64,000 bases of DNA from Parasulfuritortus sp036391875 (GTDB lineage: Bacteria > Pseudomonadota > Gammaproteobacteria > Burkholderiales > Thiobacillaceae). The position numbers and the translations under genes were made by a program. Where the stretch lies: assembly GCA_036391875.1 (NCBI GenBank), contig DASVZA010000044.1, forward strand, positions 62,001 through 126,000. The letters run 5' to 3'. A model generated the notes under the pieces. That model saw nothing but the letters and a program-made list of their open reading frames with translations. It ran no database searches and had not been told where the DNA came from. Below, in pieces: positions 56,865 through 64,000 of the stretch (the stretch's first letter is position 1; each line of letters starts with the position of its first letter).

Positions 56865-58150
56865 CAGGCTTTCCCCATCAGTTGTTCAAGGGTAGTAGGC
56901 TCGTCGGTAACCTGGGCGCGTTCAAGGACCAGCTTGACCACATTGTCCTCGACCACCATTGCCTTGGCTTCCTGCAGCCGGGTCTTGTCTTGATAGTACC
57001 ACGCGACCACCTCGGAGGGATTTTCGTAGCTCTGCGAGAATTCTTCGACCAGGGCACGGACCTGAGCCTCTTCCGGCTTGACGTCGTTGGCCTCGGCGAA
57101 GCTGTTCAGCATCAGGCTGATCGCCACGCGGCGCTTGGCCTGGGGCTCGAACACCTCGTCGCTCATCCGGATGTCCTGTTCCTTCATGCCGCGGGCCTTC
57201 AGGTCGGACACGGCGCGCTCCAGCATGCTGCGGCGTTCCATCGCAATCAGGCCCTTGGGCACGTCGAACGGCGTCACGGCCAGCATGCCGTCCAGCACCT
57301 GCTCTTTGAGCTTGGTCTGGATGCGGCGCTTGGCTTCGCGGCTCAGATTGCCGGCCACCTCTTCGCGCAGCTTGGCGGCGCCACCTTCATGGATACCCAG
57401 CGACTGGGCGAAGGCATCGTCGACTTCAGGCAGATGGGGCTCGTGCACCGACTTCATGGTGGCCTCGAAGCTGGCGGTCTTGCCGGCCAGTTCCTTGGCG
57501 AAATAATCGGCCGGGAAAGTCACGTCGAAAGTCTTGGTCTCGCCCGCCTTCATCCCGGTCAGGCCGGCTTCGAATTCGGGCAGGGTGCGACCCTCGCCCA
57601 GAACCAGCGGGAAATCCTTGGCTTCGCCGCCTTCGAAAGGCTCGCCGTCGATCTTGCCTAGATAGTCGACATGGACGCGGTCACCGCTCTGGGAGGCACG
57701 CTCGACGACATGGAAATGGATGCGTTGCTTGCGCAGGACATCCAGGGTGCGGTCGACGTCGGCATCGGTCACTTCGACCACCGGCCGGCTGATCTTGATC
57801 TGGCCGAGGTCGCCGACGGTGATGGCCGGAAACACTTCGAAGGTGGCGGCGAAGGCGCCCTCGCCGGCCGGGGCGAACTGGGGATAGCCGGCCACGTCCA
57901 GTTTGTTGGCCTGCACGGCCTCCACGAAGCGGGCCTGCAAGGCGTCGCCCAGGACTTCGTTGCGCACTTCGGCGCCATAGCGCAAAGCCACCATCTTCTG
58001 GGGCGCCTTGCCCGGGCGGAAACCGTCCAGCTTCACATTCCTGGCAAGGTTTTGCAGGCGCTTGCCGACTTCGGATTCGATCTCGGCCGGGTTCAGACTG
58101 AGGGTTACGCGGCGCTCGAGGCCTTCCAGGGTTTCTACGGTCACAGACAT
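56864..58150 (-). CDS. tig: Trigger factor
   Basis: Trigger factor is the ribosome-bound chaperone and prolyl isomerase. The ATG at 58150 follows AAGGAAC and gives 428 residues; the open frame upstream runs through a tRNA gene and is not coding. The N-terminal ribosome-binding loop is GFRPGKAPQKMV, the FKBP domain (about 150-240) includes GDRVHVDYLGKIDG, and the rest is the chaperone domain. It opens the tig-clpP-clpX-lon block and starts 28 bases after tRNA-Leu. Confidence 0.96.
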   Translation of the reverse strand: MSVTVETLEGLERRVTLSLNPAEIESEVGKRLQNLARNVKLDGFRPGKAPQKMVALRYGAEVRNEVLGDALQARFVEAVQANKLDVAGYPQFAPAGEGAFAATFEVFPAITVGDLGQIKISRPVVEVTDADVDRTLDVLRKQRIHFHVVERASQSGDRVHVDYLGKIDGEPFEGGEAKDFPLVLGEGRTLPEFEAGLTGMKAGETKTFDVTFPADYFAKELAGKTASFEATMKSVHEPHLPEVDDAFAQSLGIHEGGAAKLREEVAGNLSREAKRRIQTKLKEQVLDGMLAVTPFDVPKGLIAMERRSMLERAVSDLKARGMKEQDIRMSDEVFEPQAKRRVAISLMLNSFAEANDVKPEEAQVRALVEEFSQSYENPSEVVAWYYQDKTRLQEAKAMVVEDNVVKLVLERAQVTDEPTTLEQLMGKA

Positions 58151-58178
58151 TACGGTTCCTTGTTGGATTGCTACATAC

Positions 58179-58263
58179 TGGTGCGAAAGGGGGGACTCGA
58201 ACCCCCACGCCGCAAGGCGCTGGAACCTAAATCCAGTGCGTCTACCAATTCCGCCACTTTCGC
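58179..58263 (-). tRNA. tRNA-Leu (TAG)
   Basis: The 85-base sequence on the minus strand has a long variable arm (GCGCCTTGCGGCGT region), acceptor GCGAAAG/CTTTCGC, anticodon loop TTTAGGT with TAG, T-arm GGGGGTTCGAGTCCCCC and an encoded CCA. It lies 28 bases before tig, and no terminator lies between, so the two are probably co-transcribed. Confidence 0.98.
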
Positions 58264-58274
58264 GAAAGCGACGA

Positions 58275-58303
58275 AGTGTAATATAGCGCCTCTCTGCTGT
58301 CAG
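58275..58303 (-). promoter_or_regulatory. Promoter for tRNA-Leu and tig
   Basis: On the minus strand CTGACA (58303-58298) and TACACT (58280-58275) are 17 bases apart. Start of transcription would fall about six bases before the mature tRNA 5' end. TATATT overlaps just upstream as an alternative -10. Confidence 0.6.
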
Positions 58304-58344
58304 CCGTGCCGCTCCGCCCTGCACCGATAACCTCATGATCCGAA

Positions 58345-59241
58345 ATGACTAATCAAAACAGCAATCTGATCAACGCCGGCCATTACGAAAACTTCCCGGT
58401 CGCATCGATCTTCCTCCCCCGCAGATTGAGAGCCCCGGTCCGGACCATCTACGCGTTTGCCCGGGCCGCTGACGACATCGCCGACGAGGGTGATTTCACG
58501 CCGGCGGAACGCATGGCCGGCCTTCAACAATTTCGTAGCAAATTGCATGCCCTGGAACGGGGCGAATCGACCGATGATCCTATTTTCATAGGCTTAGCAG
58601 AGACCATCCATAAACACGATCTGCCCTACGCGCCGTTTCACGACCTGCTCGATGCCTTCAGCCAGGATGTCGAGAAGACGCGATACGCCAATTTCGGCGA
58701 AGTCATGGCGTATTGTCGCAAATCCGCCAACCCCATCGGCCGCCTCCTGCTCGTGCTCTACGGCGACCGCGACCCGAAGCACCAGGCTTGGTCGGACGGC
58801 GTCTGCGCAGCCCTGCAGCTGATCAACTTCCTGCAGGACGTGGCAGTCGACTACCAGAAAGGCCGCATCTACCTGCCCCAGGACGAAATGGCCAAATTCG
58901 GCATCAGCGAACGGCAGATCGCCGAAGGCCGGGTCGACGCCCTCTGGCAGCAATTCATGAAGACCCAGATCGAACGGACCCGACGCATGCTGGCGGCCGG
59001 CGCCCCGCTCGGGCTGGCCCTGAAAGGCCGCATCGGCCTGGAAATGCGGCTCATCATCCTGGGCGGCAGCCGCATCCTGGAAAAGCTGCACGACAGCCGG
59101 GGCGACATGTTCCGGCAGCGCCCCGTCCTCGGTCCCATCGACTGGCTGCACATGCTGCGCGGCGCGCTCTGGCCGGGCAAGAAGAAAAGCAACCCCGCGC
59201 AAAGCGGATGCGGCAGTTGCGGTTCCGGGTGCGGCCGGTGA
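58345..59241 (+). CDS. hpnC: Hydroxysqualene synthase HpnC
   Basis: HpnC converts presqualene diphosphate to hydroxysqualene in the three-enzyme bacterial route to squalene. The 298-residue isoprenoid synthase has the first aspartate motif in ARAADDIADEGD and the second in NFLQDVAVDYQKGRIYLP. The last 11 residues form an unusual Gly/Cys tail with cysteines at 289, 292 and 296. It is first of hpnCDE, and the stop overlaps hpnD as GTGA. Confidence 0.92.
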   Translation: MTNQNSNLINAGHYENFPVASIFLPRRLRAPVRTIYAFARAADDIADEGDFTPAERMAGLQQFRSKLHALERGESTDDPIFIGLAETIHKHDLPYAPFHDLLDAFSQDVEKTRYANFGEVMAYCRKSANPIGRLLLVLYGDRDPKHQAWSDGVCAALQLINFLQDVAVDYQKGRIYLPQDEMAKFGISERQIAEGRVDALWQQFMKTQIERTRRMLAAGAPLGLALKGRIGLEMRLIILGGSRILEKLHDSRGDMFRQRPVLGPIDWLHMLRGALWPGKKKSNPAQSGCGSCGSGCGR

Positions 59242-60071
59242 CCCCTCAGCAATACTGCCGGGACAAGGCGGCGACCAGCGGCTCCAGCTTCTACTACAGC
59301 TTCCTGTTCCTGCCCAGACCGAAGCGCGAGGCGATCACCGCCTTCTACGCATTCTGCCGGGAAGTGGACGACGTGGTCGACGAATGCCACGAGCCCCAGA
59401 TCGCCCGGACGAAACTGGACTGGTGGCGGACCGAGCTGGACCGGCTCTACGCCGGCCGGCCCGAGCATCCGGTCAGCCGCGCCCTGGCGCCCGCCATCGC
59501 CTCCTTCCCCATCGCCCGCGAACAGTTGGAAGAGATCATCGACGGCATGGCCATGGATCTGGATCAAGTCCGTTATGCCGATTACAAGGACTTGCGCCTG
59601 TACTGCCACCGGGTGGCCGGCATCGTCGGCGAGGTCGCGGCCGGCATCTTCGGCGCCAGCGCGCACGCGACCATGAAATATGCCGCCCAGCTCGGCCTTG
59701 CCTTCCAGCTGACCAACATCATCCGGGACGTGGGCGAGGACGCCCGCCGCGGCCGGATCTATCTGCCGCAGGAGGAACTGGCCGAGTTCGGCGTCGCTGA
59801 AACGGACATCCTCCAAACCCGGGAAACGGACAACTTCCGCACGCTCATGGAGTTCCAGTACCAGCGAGCGGTCGCCACCTACGATCAGGCCTTCGCCCTG
59901 CTGCCAAAGGTCGATCGCAAGGCGCAACGACCCGGCCTCATCATGGCGGCGATCTACCGCACCCTGCTGGACGAGATCCGCCGCGACGGCTACCCCGTGC
60001 TGCATGCCCGCATCGCCCTGCCGGCGCCCCGGAAACTCTGGCTCGCGGCCAAAACGTGGCTGACCGCCTGA
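59238..60071 (+). CDS. hpnD: Presqualene diphosphate synthase HpnD
   Basis: HpnD joins two farnesyl diphosphates to presqualene diphosphate. The GTG at 59238, overlapping the hpnC stop, gives 277 residues. The frame upstream lies in hpnC and is not used. Aspartate motifs are FCREVDDVVDE and TNIIRDVGEDARRGRIYLP, and the N-terminal TSGSSFYYSFLFLPR is typical. It overlaps hpnE by 16 bases. Confidence 0.93.
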   Translation: MTPQQYCRDKAATSGSSFYYSFLFLPRPKREAITAFYAFCREVDDVVDECHEPQIARTKLDWWRTELDRLYAGRPEHPVSRALAPAIASFPIAREQLEEIIDGMAMDLDQVRYADYKDLRLYCHRVAGIVGEVAAGIFGASAHATMKYAAQLGLAFQLTNIIRDVGEDARRGRIYLPQEELAEFGVAETDILQTRETDNFRTLMEFQYQRAVATYDQAFALLPKVDRKAQRPGLIMAAIYRTLLDEIRRDGYPVLHARIALPAPRKLWLAAKTWLTA

Positions 60072-61342
60072 GCCCAGCGATCGCAGTAATCGGCGGAGGC
60101 TGGGCCGGATTGGCGGCCGCCGTAACCTTGGCCGAAGCCGGCCATCCGGTCCAGCTATTTGAATCCGCCAAGCAACTGGGCGGACGAGCACGCAGCGTGG
60201 TCTGGGACGGACTGACGATCGACAACGGCCAACACCTCATGGCCGGGGCCTACCGGCAGACGTTGGCTCTCATGGCGCAACTCGGCACGCTCGATCTGTT
60301 GGAAAGGCGGCGGCTCGATCTGCGCGCCCCCGGATTCCGGCTTGTCCTGCCCGGCCTACCGGCACCGTTCCACCTCGCTGCCGGCCTGCTGGCCGCACGT
60401 GGCCTGAGCCTAGCCGACAAGTTGGCCGCGGTCCGCTTCATGCTGGACCTGAAAGGCCGGCGCTTCATCCTCGGCGAAGACCTCTCCGCTTCCCAATTGC
60501 TGGCCCGCCACCGCCAGCCTCATTACCTGATCGACCGCTTATGGGAGCCCATCTGCGTCGCCGCGCTCAATACCCCTCTGGCGCAGGCCTCGGCCCAGGT
60601 CTTCTGCAACGTGTTGCGCGACAGTCTGGCCGGAGGCCGCAAGGACAGCGACATGCTGTTCAACCGGGCCGACCTCGGACGCCTGCTGCCCGACGCCGCA
60701 CGGCAATATCTGATCGAACACGGCAGCACGGTCCACCTGTCCAGCCGGGTCACGGCCATCCGCCGCGAACAGAACCGGTTCCGACTGGTCGGCCCGGACA
60801 TCGCGGCCGACCAGGTCATCGTCGCCACCCATCCGGCCCAGGTTCCTGCCCTGCTGGCCGGCATCGACGGCACAGCGGAGACAGCCGCCATATTGAGGCA
60901 GTTCGCTTGGCAACCCATCGTCACGCTCTGGCTGCGTTTCGCGGCCGCCGTCAACCTGCCCTATCCCATGCAAGCGCTCGGCCACGGCACGGCGCCTTGG
61001 GCATTCGAACGTGGCGACCTCGGCACCGGCCTGATCGCCATCGTCGCCAGTGCCGAGGGACCCCACCTGCAGCAGGCGCCGGAGACCCTGCTCGACGAAT
61101 GGCTCGAGCGACTGAGCAAAGCGACGGGGCCCTTGCCTCCCTTGCTCGCCTGGAAGACCATCGTCGAAAAACGCGCCACCTTCGCCTGCAGCCCCAGCCT
61201 GCGCCGCCCGGACAACCGCACGCCGATACCCGGCCTCTATCTGGCCGGCGACTACACGGCCGGCGATTATCCGGCCACCCTCGAAGGTGCGGTCCGAAGC
61301 GGCGTAAAATGCGCCCAACTGATTCAGGAACGAACGCGATGA
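60056..61342 (+). CDS. hpnE: Hydroxysqualene dehydroxylase HpnE
   Basis: HpnE is a flavoprotein that reduces hydroxysqualene to squalene. The 428-residue protein has the FAD-binding N-terminus AVIGGGWAGLAAAVTLAEAG and LGGRARS, and the C-terminal GLYLAGDYTAGDYPATLEGA common to phytoene-desaturase-like enzymes. The start is GTG at 60056. The squalene-hopene cyclase gene is not in the window. Confidence 0.92.
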   Translation: MADRLSPAIAVIGGGWAGLAAAVTLAEAGHPVQLFESAKQLGGRARSVVWDGLTIDNGQHLMAGAYRQTLALMAQLGTLDLLERRRLDLRAPGFRLVLPGLPAPFHLAAGLLAARGLSLADKLAAVRFMLDLKGRRFILGEDLSASQLLARHRQPHYLIDRLWEPICVAALNTPLAQASAQVFCNVLRDSLAGGRKDSDMLFNRADLGRLLPDAARQYLIEHGSTVHLSSRVTAIRREQNRFRLVGPDIAADQVIVATHPAQVPALLAGIDGTAETAAILRQFAWQPIVTLWLRFAAAVNLPYPMQALGHGTAPWAFERGDLGTGLIAIVASAEGPHLQQAPETLLDEWLERLSKATGPLPPLLAWKTIVEKRATFACSPSLRRPDNRTPIPGLYLAGDYTAGDYPATLEGAVRSGVKCAQLIQERTR

Positions 61343-62085
61343 ACGACTCCGCAACCAAGTCTCTGCAAGATCGGGTGATCCTGGTCACCGGAGCCGGCCA
61401 GGGCATCGGCCGGGCTGCGGCCAAGGCCTTCGCCGCCCAGGGCGCCACCGTCATCCTGCTCGGCCGCAGCACGGCCAAGCTGGAACAGGTCTACGACGAA
61501 ATCGTTGCCGCCGGCGCCCCCATGCCGGCCATCTTTCCGATGGACCTGGAAAAGGCGACCGACCGCGATTTCGAAACCCTGGCCCAGACCATCGGCTATC
61601 AACTGCACCGCCTGGACGGCATCCTGCATTGCGCAGCCGCCTTCACCCGGCCCAGTCCGCTCGACCTGCAGACCGTGGAGCAATGGCAGTCACTGTTCAA
61701 GGTCAACGTCACCGCGCCGTTCGCCATCAACCGTGCCTGTTTTTCCCTGCTCAAAGCCGCGCCGGACGCCGCGGTCGTCCTGGTCGGCGAAAGCCACGGT
61801 CACGAGCCCAAGGCATACTGGGGTGGCTTTGCCGTTTCCAAGGCCGCGTTGGAGGCCTATTTCAAGGTCCAGGCCGAAGAGTGGGAAGAACTGCCCAACC
61901 TGCGGCTCAACCTGGTCATCCCCGGCCCGATCAATTCCCCGCAGCGGGTCCTGAGCCACCCCGGCGAAGCCAAGGACAGCCTGCCGCAACCCGACATGCT
62001 GGCCGCCGACCTGGCCCGCCTGATCGGCCCTTCCGGTCGCGACCAAGGCGATCGGATCATCGAGTGGCGTCCCCTGCCCGCCTGA
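61339..62085 (+). CDS. YciK-type short-chain dehydrogenase with altered active site
   Basis: The 248-residue protein is a classical SDR by its cofactor motif TGAGQGIG (17-24) and closest in pattern to E. coli YciK, whose substrate is unknown. The usual YxxxK motif is F164-x3-K168, and the NNAG motif is HCAA near residue 97, while Ser152 and Asn123 remain. It may be catalytically weak or use another mechanism. The ATG at 61339 overlaps the hpnE stop by four bases, so it is co-translated with the squalene genes. Confidence 0.82.
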   Translation: MNDSATKSLQDRVILVTGAGQGIGRAAAKAFAAQGATVILLGRSTAKLEQVYDEIVAAGAPMPAIFPMDLEKATDRDFETLAQTIGYQLHRLDGILHCAAAFTRPSPLDLQTVEQWQSLFKVNVTAPFAINRACFSLLKAAPDAAVVLVGESHGHEPKAYWGGFAVSKAALEAYFKVQAEEWEELPNLRLNLVIPGPINSPQRVLSHPGEAKDSLPQPDMLAADLARLIGPSGRDQGDRIIEWRPLPA

Positions 62086-62252
62086 GCCGGCCACTTCGTC
62101 TGCCTTGCCCCGAATGGCGACCGAGCCGGATTTCTTCCGGTTCGATTTCCGCCAATTGGTTCGACATTCCATCAGCGAAACTGCTAAGTTGACAGTTGCG
62201 GCATGCCTCGATTCGGCCCGCTCCATAACAGGAAAAAACTTGGCACCCCGGG

Positions 62253-64000
62253 ATGAGTTATTCGCAAAGACACTTTGCCCGCCTGAAGACGCGGCAGTTG
62301 GCCAACATGGTGTTCTCCAACGGGGAAAAGCTCGCCTGCGAGATTTGCGACTTCTGCCAGAAAGGCCTCAATCTGCGGCCCGTCGGTAGTGCCCCGCTCG
62401 ACAATGTCGGCGCGCGCCACTCGAGCGGCGAAGAAGTCGAAGTCGAATTTCCGGCAACCGGCCCGGGCACTCACCACATATTGCACGGCAAGCTCATCCA
62501 CAGTTCGGCCACCGACTTCGGCCTCTATGTCGACAACATGTCGGGCGAGGCCTTCCAGACGCTGTTCGATGCCCGGGCCGAATTGCCGCAATCCGGCCTC
62601 AGCCAAGGCAGCCTGCTCCCGGAAGAACGCCAGGCCATCTTCCGGGACTGCGTCAACCTGTTCCATACCTTTCTCGGCCAAGCCTGGGATGAACTGATCT
62701 CGCACGTCAGGAAACGGGTCAACGAGCGGGATGCCTACCCCCTACCCCTGGGCGAGCACTCCCGCTTTCTGAACGGCCTCACCGACTTGCTGCTGCGCAT
62801 CGGCGACGTCCGCCAGCGGCATTTCGACTTGCTGGTCGAGCGCATGCAGCACATCGACACCGCCGAATCGAATGCGCTGCCCGAGTCCATCGGCGAACTA
62901 GCCATCGTCGACGAGGACAGTTTCGAAGACTGGCTGAACATTTCCGGCCTATTCAACCGTCTCGAAAGCGATAACCGCGGCGTGATGTTCCAGTTCGCCC
63001 TGCGCTTCAGCCGTGTCGCCCCAGCCATGGTCACGCCCCGCAACGATCCGTTCGGACCTCAGGCGGTCTGCCAAACTTTCCAGCAAATCCTGGGCGGATT
63101 CGATTTCAACAACGCCATGCGGGCAGTCCTGTACAAGCGATTCGCGATCGCGCTCGAAGAGAACTACGGCGGCCTGTACACTCAACTCAACCAGTTGCTG
63201 GCACCGCTCAAACCGGTCGACATGGCGCTGGAAAGCGGCCACGAGCCGGGGCGTGTGCCCCGTGCCGCAGCGGAGCAGAAACCGCCCGCACAGAACAAGG
63301 AGGACATCGCGGATCAGGTTTCCAAGCTGACCGAGATTGCCGAGAAGCTGTTCACCCTTTATCCGCCCACCCCGCCGAGCAGCGAACCACAGACTCCCGC
63401 GCCACCGGCCGGTCCGGCTCAGGATCGGCAAACCACCCCCGGCCATGCCGCCGTACCGGAGAACAGTGCCGAAGACGCGGCCGCCTACCAGCGACAGTTG
63501 CAGCAGATCCTGGAACAAATCGCACCCGCCGCGCCGACACCGGCCACACCACCGCCCACGCATACCGGGCCGGCTGGCATATCGACGGATCACGGAACCC
63601 ATCCCCGGATCGAGACCCTGTTGAGACAGTTCGACTCGGTGCAGGCGGTGGTCGACGAGGCCAGCCTGTCGGACCGGATTACCCGTCTGCTCAGCCAACC
63701 CACCTTCGCTGGACAATTGTCCCAGCCCCTGCGCGAGGAACTGGGCACCTTGGCCGGCCTGCTCAACCGGGCGCTGGCGGAACACAGCAGTCAATCCGAC
63801 ATCGACCGGCTGCTGAAAAAGATCGAGAAGCCGTTGTACGACCTCGCCTTGCGCAGCGACGAGCCGATCCGCCTGGAAAACCATCCGCTCGGCCGTCTGA
63901 TCAACTTGGTCGATCGCTTCGCCATCGTCGCCGACGACAACGGCCGATTCCGCGACCCACAGTTTCGCGACCTGATCGAGTCCATCATCGACAAGAGTCT
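62253..64000 (+). CDS. DUF1631 family protein, 3' end beyond window
   Basis: The frame is open from the ATG at 62253 to the end of the window, 582 codons so far. The first 110 residues resemble a PilZ-like start (LANMVFSNGEKLACEICDFCQKGL). Conserved helical segments follow, such as DEDSFEDWLNISGLFNRLES near residue 220 and ILGGFDFNNAMRAVLYKRF near 280. A Pro/Ala-rich linker lies at about 365-430, and a second helical part is typical of DUF1631. The family has no settled function. The upstream 167-base gap has TTGACA near 62189 but no good -10. Confidence 0.75.
   Translation, partial: MSYSQRHFARLKTRQLANMVFSNGEKLACEICDFCQKGLNLRPVGSAPLDNVGARHSSGEEVEVEFPATGPGTHHILHGKLIHSSATDFGLYVDNMSGEAFQTLFDARAELPQSGLSQGSLLPEERQAIFRDCVNLFHTFLGQAWDELISHVRKRVNERDAYPLPLGEHSRFLNGLTDLLLRIGDVRQRHFDLLVERMQHIDTAESNALPESIGELAIVDEDSFEDWLNISGLFNRLESDNRGVMFQFALRFSRVAPAMVTPRNDPFGPQAVCQTFQQILGGFDFNNAMRAVLYKRFAIALEENYGGLYTQLNQLLAPLKPVDMALESGHEPGRVPRAAAEQKPPAQNKEDIADQVSKLTEIAEKLFTLYPPTPPSSEPQTPAPPAGPAQDRQTTPGHAAVPENSAEDAAAYQRQLQQILEQIAPAAPTPATPPPTHTGPAGISTDHGTHPRIETLLRQFDSVQAVVDEASLSDRITRLLSQPTFAGQLSQPLREELGTLAGLLNRALAEHSSQSDIDRLLKKIEKPLYDLALRSDEPIRLENHPLGRLINLVDRFAIVADDNGRFRDPQFRDLIESIIDKS

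Noticed and set aside
62105..62389. A 94-codon frame upstream of the DUF1631 gene
   Set aside because: It overlaps the start of the DUF1631 gene in another frame and loses coding character there.

Overview
The window looks like a stretch of a GC-rich proteobacterial chromosome, most probably a betaproteobacterium of the Rhodocyclales/Nitrosomonadales kind. The reasons are gene content and order: an SMC protein rather than MukB, a yceD-rpmF-plsX-fabH-fabD-fabG cluster, tig-clpP-clpX-lon-hupB-tRNA-ppiD, the squalene genes hpnCDE, a two-subunit pyruvate carboxylase and proton-type flagellar stators. I see no insertion sequence, prophage, plasmid gene, CRISPR array or ribosomal RNA. Genes are tightly packed, many overlapping by 1-4 bases, and the long open frames opposite the real genes are shadows of high third-position GC. 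The taxonomic call is an inference.

Layout. 1-4475 (minus): fatty acid and phospholipid start genes yceD, rpmF, plsX, fabH, fabD, fabG. 4648-11192 (plus): pyruvate carboxylase pycA-pycB, a Maf/YceF nucleotide pyrophosphatase, a short RsmI-like methylase, rarA, and an exported protein of unknown function. 11254-25381 (plus): the classical translation/envelope cluster rpsB, tsf, pyrH, frr, uppS, cdsA, dxr, rseP, bamA, skp, lpxD, fabZ, lpxA, lpxB, rnhB, preceded by an rpsB leader that can fold as a pseudoknot. 25395-31243 (plus): motility and signalling, with motA, motB, a membrane-anchored methyltransferase, an HDOD-GAF protein and an Aer-type receptor behind a sigma-28-like promoter. 31413-34700: divergent ppsA and its regulator ppsR. 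34705-39907 (minus): yoaA, a His-rich exported peptide, an exported HIRAN protein, tsaB, rimI, a family-4 uracil-DNA glycosylase and lemA. 39949-42281 (plus): an exported alpha/beta hydrolase and a GGDEF cyclase, convergent with smc (42278-45787, minus). 45846-49849: queF, yjdM, marC, a small coiled-coil membrane protein, an FGGY sugar kinase and a PilZ-like protein. 49920-58263 (minus): ppiD, tRNA-Asp, tRNA-Val, hupB, lon, clpX, clpP, tig, tRNA-Leu. 58345-62085 (plus): hpnC, hpnD, hpnE and a YciK-type dehydrogenase. 62253-64000 (plus): a DUF1631 gene cut by the window end.

How it works together. The first and third regions supply acyl chains, isoprenoid carriers, CDP-diacylglycerol, lipid A and outer-membrane assembly. 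Pyruvate carboxylase and PEP synthase (with its kinase/phosphatase PpsR) set anaplerotic and gluconeogenic flux. The stator, Aer, HDOD, GGDEF, PilZ-like and DUF1631 genes suggest motility with cyclic-di-GMP signalling. Tig, ClpXP, Lon and PpiD form a proteostasis block, and HpnCDE make squalene for hopanoids.

There is no obvious unknown system with many novel genes. The most interesting items are small: a FAM173-like membrane methyltransferase overlapping motB, an exported HIRAN protein paired with a His-rich peptide, the rpsB leader, a perfect inverted repeat framing the hupB promoter, a palindrome in front of plsX, a uracil-DNA glycosylase lacking one cluster cysteine, and a YciK-like protein lacking its catalytic tyrosine.
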